Source: Sphagnum compactum (lineage: Eukaryota; Bryophyta; Sphagnopsida; Sphagnales). Taken from it: 64,000 nt of DNA. Positions within the stretch are counted from its first letter, which is position 1, and every line of letters begins with the position of its first letter. The position numbers and the translations under genes are program-made. Below the pieces are notes generated by a model. That model did not search any database. It saw only the letters and a program-made list of their open reading frames with translations, and was not told the DNA's origin. Shown here piece by piece: positions 46,956-59,300 of the stretch. The stretch is from NCBI GenBank assembly GCA_965153455.1, contig OZ234498.1, forward strand, positions 10,602,001-10,666,000, written 5' to 3'.

Positions 46956-47373
46956 ACGGTCATGATGTTGGCTAGCACTAAAGATGAATGCAAACACAAG
47001 CCTAGATAGAGGACATGGTACAACTGATGGAAGTATGACATAACTTGTTTGACAGGAGATCTGTACCAGAGATACAAAAGCCAGAAATAGCAACAGAGTA
47101 CCAATCATGCTGGAAAGTTGACCTGGTGGAAACAAGGTGTTTCACAAAGCTGTTGTATCTCAATGGTCAGATCTCTCTGCTCCCGTCCCCCACATGAATC
47201 TATCAAGTTCTGTTCTGTCTCTCTCAAGAATTTTTTGGTGAATAGCATACATTTACAGTCAACACTGCACAGGTCAAAATTTGGCTTGCAATCACTGCAA
47301 AATAGTTTCAGTTGCTCATTTATTGTGTTTGGAAAAGAAATTGGGGTGTTACCTTTGTCTTCTGATGACTATG

Positions 47374-50300
47374 TTACAAGGCGTGTTTTTTACTTCCACG
47401 ACCTCGTGCAAACCCTCCTGCACCTGGTGCACTCTTCCTTCTTGCTTTATCTCCCCAGTCTTCATCACTCTCATCCTCACATGAATCGCCTTCATAGTCC
47501 ACCATAGTCACAGATTTTCGTCTTGGCATACTTCGGATGGGAGTGTGTACATTGGCATTGGTTGCATCAGCAGTGGTGTCTCCGTGAGCAGTCTGTGCAC
47601 GACCTGCTCGTTTCTTTGTAGGGATGTTTGCAGTATAGGTTGCATAGTCCACACTATCTTCTTTTAGTAGACGTTTAAATGCCTGCAAATATATCACACA
47701 TTAACAGATGTTACTTCTAAAACTCCATTCAGTTGGTAGAGGTGACTCAACTAACTTCATAAACCTCACCTCAATTGACAATCTTTGCCTTGTATGCCTG
47801 CCTTGCTGAATCCATTACAGTAAGCAGAGAATGGTAAAGAGTAACAGAGAACAAATTGTTACCTGATATTGTTGTAGCATCTGCCGGACTGTTATTGGGG
47901 TCTCAATAGGCAACTCCTTGGTGCTAAATTCCTTAGTTTCCCTCTTTGTGAGCATGTCCCCAGGCTTGATTGCTTCATTTGGTTGAAAAGCCTGTACCAA
48001 GGACCACAGTTCAAAATATTTCCCCTAAGAAAGCTACTCCTCAATGTGATCATAGAGCAACAAAGTGCTACTTGAGGAGCAAAAAAATTTCCACCAACCA
48101 TTTCTTGCCACCATGTATATCTACTAGCCACCATACAGTAGAAGTCCTAGGCTAGAGTGAACAAGGCTGCATGTCCATGTAAGGTAATTGTCCTTACAAT
48201 CTCTAACTTTTACCAGTGAGGTACCCAGCAATCACCTGACAACGTGCATCATTCAGGTTGTAAACAATCTTCAAGTGCCGTTTCAAGCGAAGCAGCAAAG
48301 CTAATGACATAGCTGCACTGCAATAACCCTGTGGTGACCAGCATCGAAACACTTAATACCTCATGCTCCTCTTTGTGATGAGCATTCCTTCAATCAACCA
48401 ACATGTAATGTCCAGCTCCCTAAGGAGATCAGCAGACCCTAGTGAAAACATGAATAGACAGTAAGAACAGAACAGTAAGATTGGAAAACCCATAAGAGAT
48501 ACACGGTGGACAAAAGTATACACATCTGCAAAGTTCATTAATCTGACAAAGATTTAAACAGCAGCATATAACTGAAATAAAAAACCTTGAGAATAAGGAC
48601 CAGGTGAATCATGCACATATGGAAAAAAAAACCTGACAAAAACAAGTGAAGCCGTACTCTTAATTTGTCTAGTACATCATCAGGAATTCCTTGAGTGTCT
48701 TCCACCATTTCCATGTTAAAATTTGATTCTGGCTCTTGAGCAGTGGCATTAAGATCATAAGCTGCATCCCCTTCTCGCTCCTTCTCAGCTGCCATGATTT
48801 CCTGGACATGCTTGGCTACAACACCCAGGGCTCCATTGTTGATGGATGCTTTCATGTTGGCTTCCAATTCTCCTCCACGAACTTGCAGAACTCTGTTGAT
48901 GGTATAGACAACATATAGAGGTTCATCTGGTAGACCAAAGGGAAGTGCTGCCAGTACCTCTGCACAGTATCTGACACACATGTCAACAGGCAGACAGTTA
49001 TCAGTTCCAAAAATGTTAAGATTTGCAAGCATGTTTGTCACCTTTGCTTACAAATCTCCTCCACTTGTAGCCTTCAAGGACACTGAGCAACATACTTCTG
49101 CGCAGGTCTGCAGACAATATCACATCTAGGAAAAAAATGACTATCTGACAAAGGCATCTGCACATGGATACTCACAGTAGGAAGGAAATAGCCTGTACGC
49201 CAGATTGCCCAAAATCAAACTTGCGAATAATTGAGGACATAAACTTGCTTCGAGAATTCCGGCTGCCTCGGATGAGTTTGTAAATACGGGATATTCCTGC
49301 CTTAGCAAAAGCTGCAGGGCTCTTATGTTCTGTAGGTTTACTGGCAATGGGATTTGCGGGACTGGCTCCTTGAACAGAGTTTGCTGCCCCCGATTGAATG
49401 AATATGAATGAAAGATGCAACCCATCACCTAACCGGTTCTCAAAAAATGAAGGATACCTGCAGTCATCAAAAATTGCAAGAAAACAATTAGGTACAAGTT
49501 CACCCCTTGAGTGATTATAGTGGCCATATGAAGAGATCCTTGATGCTTCTGTTAACCTCCCAAAATTTTGTGCAGAAGAAATAACCCAAGGGACGCAACA
49601 TGTGAAGATTTTTTTTCCACAAAGCTCTTGCTTTCAACCTCCAAATCAAGGCATAGAACAGAAGATAGGAGCAAATACACAAACAAGGTATCTGAGATCA
49701 TGTACTTCTCATTCATCTGCATCAACAACCGATGCGCAAGCTTTGAGTTGAACTCCAGCTGGTCAACTTCCATTGCTATAAGCTGGGGAACACATGTAAT
49801 AGGATGGGTCAAACCCTGCCGCAAAACAATCTCCACAACCTGCATCCACAAAATTGAAGCAACAAAACAGTTTTCAAGCTGGTAACAAATTAAAATGAGG
49901 ATCCTAGGTCAAAGTTGAAACAACCTTGGAAATAATGCCAGTTTTCAGCAGTGGAACAGACTACTGTAACAGCAACACATGCAAACAGACTAGCTTCTTG
50001 CATCTCTGTTTGAGGCCCTTTGGAAAAAAATTCTGTATCATGTATTCAGAACACTGCACACTACACCTGTTCTCCAAATACATTCTCTAGTGCTCACTTG
50101 AATTCATACTGTACCGAAGATAGAACTTATGACCTTGAAACCTGGGTGCTCTCTGGTTCCAACATATCTCAGTCAGGATATCCAAGGATCATCGCAATAT
50201 AGCTATGCAAACATCCAAATTCACACCAAGATACCCTGGGCAAACTGAAGGCTCTGACAAAATATGCATGGATGCTGAGTAATTCACAAACATGGGAAAG

Positions 50301-53300
50301 AGATAACCTTGAGGGCAGCTTGCCGCACTAGCTCTTTCAAGTCTAAACATCTCTCCAGAATTTGGTCCCAATGCAACTGGATAATGCCACCACAAATATT
50401 ACTATCTCCAGCTCCTGCAGCCACTGGAACTGTGTTGCCTGTCTCGTGCTTCTCCCCATTGGCTTTATCATCTTTGCCTTCCGTCACAACCATTTTTTCC
50501 TCAACATCAAGGAGGTAGTCACTGAAATTCTGCAGCATTTGGATCTGTTGAGGTTGCCAGGAGCAAAGTGTCATCTTCCAGACATGCTTATGCAATGGCT
50601 TGATAGGGGCCATCTCAGTCTATTTTCCAATGCAAAAGTGTTCAGAGGACCAATGTGAGTACCTTGATACGAGGATCAGCTGGGGATGCAAGTGTGGCAT
50701 GCAGAACCTTGTCCATGTTCTTTAACATCATGAAGTCAGGCCTCGCAATGAAAATAAAACCTAGAGCCTGAGGAGATTCAAGCAGGACAGGTCACCATGA
50801 CTTGCTTATCTTGATCAACTCCAATTGACCTCAATGACTAGGATTAGTGATCGTTACAAACACAAATAAAATATCTTCATAAGTACTGAGAAATTCTTAA
50901 TACTTGTAATTTAAATCAACCTGAAAGGAATTGACAGATCACTCGATGATAAGGTTATGGATATTTACAATCTGACAACATAACAGCAACCAATCAGCCA
51001 ACATGAAAAAGGCTAGACCCCACCATAAAAAATATAACTCTTTACCATAAAGAAAATGCAAACACAAACAAAAGCTCAAACAATTTTGCCACTAAACCAT
51101 GGGGATGGCAAGTTGCAGACATTCAGTACTAATGCAGCGTGATATTAGACCAGAAGAAAAGTAGAAAAAGATAAGCTATCCATGCTCACAGTGAAAATGC
51201 ATCTCTACGCAGGCAGAAAAGGCAGACTCCCAAGAACACACCTGTAAAGCCCGTACTTGTATGTCGAAGTCCTCACATCCCAAATAGAATTTGCAAAGCT
51301 CAAGCAGCTGCTCCATGTTGATTTCTGGATCTCCAATGGCATCTATCAACTCCGCACCATACCGGCCCAATAAACCAAGGCAGAACAGACCTCGCAAAAC
51401 ATTCTGGAGTATGAAGCAAGCCCACAAAAAATCACCAGATTGATTTGTGCAGAAAACCATGAGGAAGTATCAAATGGTTCTTTAACAACAAATTAAACGT
51501 GTGCAAAATGTGTTTCAGCACCCAACACAAAATGGGAAAGTCATTTACATCCCTAGCATGACCCCTTACTTTGACAAAGAAACAAAACAACAAATGAGTG
51601 GCATCCACCAACTCTAGTAGCCACAGATTCTTTATCTAATCATCATAGTCTGCAATGGAAGAGCTCTACTTTAATGGCAACACTGCAAATCAATGAAGAT
51701 CAGGCCATTAGAAACCTTACAGCTTTCTCAGTTGCCACTAATTCTTTTGTGCGGCTGCTATCAAGAATCTTGAAAAATCGTCGGACAAGTAATTCAGAAG
51801 ATGTGACTCCTTTAAGAGCTATCTTGCTCAATGAACAGAGACTCCTGGACAAACAAAAACCATTAAGAGACATTCTGCCTGAATATCTAAGATTTAATTA
51901 ACATCTTTTTAGGAGACACCAAATTAGCACTATCTTCTTACCTCACAACAAATGCAAAGCAGTAAAAAACAACTCTGCTCATCAGGACATAAATCTGCAT
52001 CACATCCATGAATGATACAGAATCTGGATGTGGCAAAATATTTAGAGGGTTTTAAGGCTTCAAAGAAGTACTTAATACAGGCGTGCACAACTGCTAGGAA
52101 AGAACATGTGGAGATTAATTGACGCAAATCACGCTCAAGCTCCTCTACAAAGCTTTGAGGGGGTCTTCGTAGCAATGGAAGCACAGTATCAATAACAAAA
52201 ACAATACTCTGCAGCAATTGTGCTGCATCCCGGCTACCCACCTGTTCAAAGGGATACCAACTCAAAGCCTCAGTCTCCCTGCTGCTTGAAGTTAACCAAA
52301 GGACTGAAACTATGAAATCAAAAGTACTAAAAGGACTTGATGAGCGACAGAGACTTTATTCAGCACCTGAATTTGATCAACCATTTCAACAGGTTCAAAG
52401 CACTTAAGAAAAAAAACAATCCAGATGGAAGATAGAGGGGATCAACCAGATTCAGAGTATAGCACAAGAAAGCCAGTAAAAGCACTACTCAGAACCTATC
52501 CCTGATGTTTGAACAAAAGCTTCTCTAACTCTTCTTGACCATAGAAAATGAAAACTTGTCCTCTTGCAAAATCATGCTGATGCAAAGCTCAGGAGCCATT
52601 TTTTCTCATCAATATGCACAACAAACCTGATCTTGATCATCCACCATTGCAGCATGCATACCTGGGTCTTGAGATAAGGTTGAAGGGTGACTGCAAATCG
52701 AGCAGGATCGGATGGAGGAGCACACAGTGTGGGATCAACTGTACAAAAAGCATGCAAGGCAACAATGTATGGAAGTGCACAAATTTCGGTATCATCTGCT
52801 GCAGTCTCTTCGACCTGCACAGAAGCCACAACTTGCTTCAATTCCAAAAGCCTCAATGTTAGGAATGTCTTCTCATCAGTCAGCTTCAGATGCTGAGCAG
52901 GCTACCCACCCTGCAATGAGGACTGGACAAACCCTCTTGACACGGCAGTCAAACACAGGCCATTTGGTTTGAGGATCCTGCTTCCTCTCTACAATTATGA
53001 CAAGTACACGAGATAACACAGGAAAGGTCCAACATACCACATACCTTCAAGACACTTTCCAGTAGACACTTGCACATCAACTCACAACGATGTCTAACAG
53101 CAGCTTGGGTCATCATGCTTGTTGCGGTATTCTTTGTATTCTGAGGACAGAAGTCAAGGGCTAGACTACGCTTTATAATGGTCACCATAGGTTGATGGCC
53201 TGGGAGCCTTCTCAGCACATCAACCAACTGCTGCACCTTCTCTGTGATATCTAAGGGTACTGCACTTCCATCTCCAAGAAACTGTGTGTGATGGCCTACT

Positions 53301-56300
53301 GGTTCTTCAAACCACAGCTCAAAAAAAGTTTTACCAACAAGATCCTGCAGGATACAATATTTGCAAGCTTCACAATCAGAGGGTTTGATCAAAGACATTC
53401 CTTGAGAAGTTTGCAACCTAGGATGCCCTATCAATGTCACACTCTATGGAACCAACCTCATTTCAATATGGGGAAACATCAGCACACTACGCCAAGATAT
53501 CACAAAGAGTTAGCAAAGTTCCCTGGAACTGCAAAAGTTAAGGAACTATTTGCCCAGCCAAGAATCACCTGTATGCTTGATTCCTCATCATTGATCCGTG
53601 ATATGATACGAACACAGCCATCTGTAGCTTTGGTAAACCCGGAGTTCGACATACACACATCTCGGATTATCTTGATAACTCGTTTACGCACACTTACACC
53701 AGTGTCCATAATGCGCTCCGCAATCTTTTCAAAGTACTACAATCACCAAATCCACAATTGTGAAGTTAATCTCATGCGGAAGACATCAAGAAGTACAAAA
53801 AGAAGATACTAGCTGAATTTTGACAAGTTCCCTAACATGCAATAACTTACCATTAAGATGTTAAAACAAGTTAGAATAACAGCAACAGTCTAAAAAGAAA
53901 CCTGAATCTATTCCTACGGCCTTTTTCTCCTTGAGATGGATTTCACTGAAACACAGTCATTGTTTTCACTGTTGCCACCCTACTACTTATGTGGTTCATA
54001 GGTAAGGAAAGGTCTTGTGAAAACAGTACCTTGACAGCAAAATCAGGTCGGGTAACAATGTGGTGCCCAACAAGCTCCATTGCAGCTTCTCTGACAGAAA
54101 TAGCTGAATCCAGAAATCGACCTTCAACTGCTCGTTGTACCCGTTCATCACCCAAGACTCCAGGATCCGCCTCCACAACAGCACTCACCTGGATAAGAAA
54201 AATATGAAAAGCACATGGTCAATCACCCACAGGTTCACAAGTCAATCATCACTGAAGCAGTACATTTAGTCATATCTTTGTATCAAGGCAACCACACCCA
54301 GACATATGTCCTCAATTCACCTTAGTTAAGACTGCAAAAAAAAGAAGTTCCAGAGTTAAGACCTAGTAAAGAGCTTGCAGCAGATGATTCCAACAGATCA
54401 AACACACTTATATTGCCTACAGCTAGTGAGATAGCAAAGGGGATACCGCTCGCAAAGCTTTTGCTCGAGGAGTTGGTGAATTTTCGGTAAGGCTGACCTG
54501 CAAGCAAAGAAATGGGTTTGAGCTCAAGAACCACTAGTGCTAAGGAGCACATGCATTAGAACTGGTACCACAACTATCACAAAACAGTGATTGAAATGTT
54601 GGTTGCTTGACAAGAGTAACAAAGTAAGGGAAAATGCAAGGCTAAATCATCTGACAGAAGATTTGGGTCATAGATTAGGGTGACCCATCTACACAACTTC
54701 AAATCTGGTAACATCACTCCAGAATTCCATGATTGAAAACTCTACTGCCAACAGCTTCCATTTGTGCAATAATTCCAAGCTTACCAATAACCTCTCAAGA
54801 ATCTTGTCAAAACCTCGAGCAAGAGGTCTCTGCTGACCCAAGGCTCTAGAGATGCGAAAAATAGCATCTCGAGACAAGGGTGCAAAGTCAAAATCTTGAA
54901 GAGGGACCTTGGATGTACATCTATTTCGGAAGAACTGAATAGTTTGCATGCTTTGCTCCTCATCCCGTAACCATTGGCACAGATAAAACCTGGAAGAATA
55001 GCAAAGATGAGTGACCTACTTGGCTGAGGAACAGCACCTCTCTGATATAGAGAGTTGCAAAAAAGAACCCTCAAGAACTCACTGGTATGATCAAACTAAG
55101 GTCTGGTCACAACACTGACACGTTACATCACATCTCTGCACGCACTGATAACAGCTCATTCATTAGAACAAATCCCATTCTTGTTAGGCACTGCACCTTA
55201 CCTGCGAGCATAAATTGCTGTACTATCATTGACAGCCATTTCCTGAAGGTAGTTCAAAAGAGTTTGGTGAATGATTGCCAATCCATCAGCTGAGTTTTCT
55301 GCATTCTGTGTCAGCTTAGTTCCATGAGATGCCTTAACTCCAGTTGCCTGAACTTTGATATCTGGTCGGAGGGAGGCCAGTTGTTGTCGACATAGGCAGC
55401 AGTGACAGAGCCAACCACGGTCAAAGAGGTCATGTTTGGTGACCCCAATGCAGTCCCCATGAAACCAGCGATTACAACTATTACAAGACACCATGACTTT
55501 TGAGCGGTTTCCTTTCCCACAGACTGTACAGTTCTTCTTAACATTCTCATCGTCCTCATCATCATCCCTCTTGCCCTCAAGCTCCTGCAGAATCCAGAAC
55601 TTCTCTCTACTGCAGGCAACAGCATCCTGTTTCAAATGAGCTGCAACCATGCCAAGGAGATCGATTGAAGTACCACGCACTACAGCATCTTTTGCCTTGA
55701 GGCCCGTGTTTCCAAACAAAAGGACACAAAAAATCTGCAGGCAATACAAGAGACGGTCAACCATAAAAGAAAGGGATCCATTCAATTTTCATCAGCTGGG
55801 AATGACTAACATCAGATGGGCGGGTAAAAGTGGAAAAGACATCAGAACCAGCTCAGAACAAAACCAGCAGTCATAAACAAAGAGAACACAGGAGCTTAAG
55901 TTACCAACCATGAGTGACAGTTCTGTCTGTAGGAATCACAAACTCATCTTGAGGCCACTGAACTATACAGGCCTGGGAAGAAAGATTACAGTGCAACCTA
56001 TCTCAAGTACACAGAAAGAGGAATCCTGCAAGACATGGAGTTCCAAATGTAACAAATACCTGAAGCAAAAGGCTAGCTGCAGGAAACTCAGGAACATTGA
56101 GAGTGGTTAGTAAGTCAAGGACAAGATTCTCCACTATGGCCCTCACATCTGCTCCATCTTGGGCCTTTGGTGCAGCCCAGCGGTGCAAGACATGTTTCCA
56201 AAAATAGCTGGTTGTGTCCATGGCAGGCTCGAAAAACCTCACTGGAGCAGTAGCCTCAACAGCAGCCCCCACAACTTTCACATCTGCCCCTGCAACATCT

Positions 56301-59300
56301 GGTTTTGAATCAACACCACCTTCCCCAAGATCAACACTGCATTGCACAATCTGGAGAATGAGGGCTGTCAGCATTTGAATCTGCTTGGATTCTTCATCTG
56401 GTAGATGGTAGGAACGCAAGCTTCGTTTTGAAGATGGAAGCTTCCAAAGTAAGCTCACAATCTCCTCAATAATGCCTGTCCGATGCTGGGGATACACATC
56501 AAACACCTGCATGCTACCTAGAATCATCAGGTCCAGAGCAAAATTTATGGACTACTTGCAAGGAGAAACAGTCATAATATGCACCAGTCCTTCGAAACTT
56601 CTATTATTGAGGTGAAAAGAGTCAGCACAAAATCATAACGATAACTGTAATGTTCAACTTTGTAATCAACATAGATCATTGTGATAAAAATCATGACATC
56701 AATAAAGCCATCAAAATATCAGCTTCTTGTGGGTGCAGAAGCTTCTTAAAGCTTCTTGTTACAATTCTAAATTCATTAGGTGGATTTCTCCAAATTAACA
56801 GTGTCCCCTGCCTAGCATTTTTTTTGAGATAGCCATGGAAACGATACAGATGGCAATCCAACCATTGACACTGAGAAGCAAAAAGAGGGGTATCGGATGC
56901 ACCATGCAAACAACACCAATAGCCTTCAGCTGCAGCAACTGGATGTTGTCTACACCGAATGTCTCAAGCATTGTTTTGATAAGCTGCAGGAGGGTGCTGT
57001 CCAAGATTTTTGCCACAGACAGAAGTTCTTTCAATAAAGCCAGAACACTGCATAGTTTGTGCAGCACAATAGATACAGGACCTGAAACCCTGCCAAGCAC
57101 AACATTCATATCTATGAGATTGCAGAAAAACCTGAAAACGCATTGAAATAACAGGACAAGATGAGCGAATCATAACCTCATGAGTCACTCATGATGTGTC
57201 ACACTATGACTTTCATCAAAAATAGCAGTGACAAGCTGCTATGACTCCCCACTGACATCATGAGCTCCTAATGGTGGCTTTAGATAAGTATATAATGCAC
57301 CCCAAATCTCAGGCAAACCATTATATAAACATCTACATCCTTAGTTTCTGTCACATTTCCAGAAGTAACAGGAAGTTGGCTAGCACTCAAGATGCATATC
57401 TAACAGAAAACATCAATTGTATTCTCACTCAAGCTGCAACAAGCTTGTGAGGGCAAGCTTCATTTCATTTCAGCTTGTATGTGTGTAAGAGAGCATCTAA
57501 GCCTAAGGCAACATGTGCCTATATACAGGGTAGTGGTTGGGGCCTCCTCACTCTGAAAATACCCTTTAAGCACATCACTGGTGACTACTTGGATGCAGAA
57601 AATTCACTAAAGCCACTGGAAAATATATCTATGAGACTGCAGAGAAAACTGCACAATGACACTTTGAAGGTGACACAACAACATGCAATATTCAGCTCAA
57701 ATGCAAGTTCAGTAATTGATATATGCAAAACAGTTACTGGTCGTGCTTACTGGTGCAATGATACAGCAGCTGATGCTGACAAAGACTGTTCTTCCTGACT
57801 AATATAGCATGATCTTACTTGTTTGCTTCTGTCTTTTTGGGTTTTGCTGACACTTTGCTCTTGCGCCGACTTTTCTTTGCAGAGCCCACCCCATTTTCTG
57901 GGGCATCCATATAATCATCACCCTCCTCTGAAAGAGACACATAATAACAGCACATAAGTATCAAATGAATAATCCTGATACATAGAAAAGTTCCAAATGA
58001 GTACATCTAGCAGTGCACACCATTATGGTCCAGAGAAGAAGGTTTCACAAATCACGAAAAGAAATTGCTGGAACAGTGCAGTGAGGAAGATATGGTTCTT
58101 CCACCAGGCACTCAGCTTTGCTCATGTAGTTGACAGACATACTTCAACACTTCAGAAACAGGAGTGAAGTCAGATCAAGGATTCTGTACCAAAACAAGCC
58201 ATATTACCTTCATCCTCACCAGCCCCAGCACCCTTGTGAATCTGGCGGTAGAGAGCATCATATGCCGGGAAAATGGTATGCACAATCTGGTATCTTGAAA
58301 AATCAATGAGGTGGTCAATAAGCTGTGAATTACCAGACAAGGAGAGGAAGTTGTTAGCAATAGCCATAAACTGTGGACCATGAAATCCACAATAAGATAC
58401 TCCCAGGGAACATCTGGCACAACTTTCGTTGGAAATCTGATGTGTTTGAAATACAGTGCTCTGAATTGCAACAGTTGCAATTCATAATAAGTGTATGCTA
58501 GATTGAAGAAACACAGGACAACAGAACAGATTGATGCACCTCTTCCTTGTATATCTGTTTGGCCATGCCAGGACCGGTCATGATCATCAAGGAAATTTGA
58601 ACAGACTCCAGTGCCGACATCACCATCGTAAAATTTTCTGCATCTACCTGCATGCCGGAGAGTGAAATCAATCAAGGTGACATAGGACTCTCATAGAACC
58701 TACCGACACAGAAAGCTAGAGGACTGTATGAATGATGGCATTTCAGATACATCCCGTGGCATCACCCTACCTTCACATGAAAGCTTGATGAAGTTGCAGA
58801 GAAATCTCCACAACAACAATTATAGGTAACCTGACAATGAGTGCAGTCATAACCTTATGAGAGTCGCTCACAAGGTGACAGACCATCACCTTCATCACGA
58901 ACGGCAGTGACAAGCTGCCATGACTACCCACATGAAAGATGTGACATTTGAATCCGATATATTTTGCTTATAATTGTTAAAGATTGCATAGGGATAGGAC
59001 CCATGGTGCTTGCCTTCACCTAAAAACAAAACATCCGTGAGGTGAAGTCTGGCCAAAGTTTACTCAACTCCCTGTTTGGAAACCCTCTGATCACAGCAGA
59101 GATAGGACTCTATGAGAAACCATAAGCAAGGACTAGGCACTTACATCATCGCTGTCATCCACCTCCCTTTCATGAGAACGCTGAACATGACGATCGAGCA
59201 AGCTTAATAGCCGTACAAGATACTCGACTGGGACATTTTGAATCAGATTCTTTGCTCGCAACTTGACAACATCCTCTGCAATGGATCTGATTTCAGGTAG

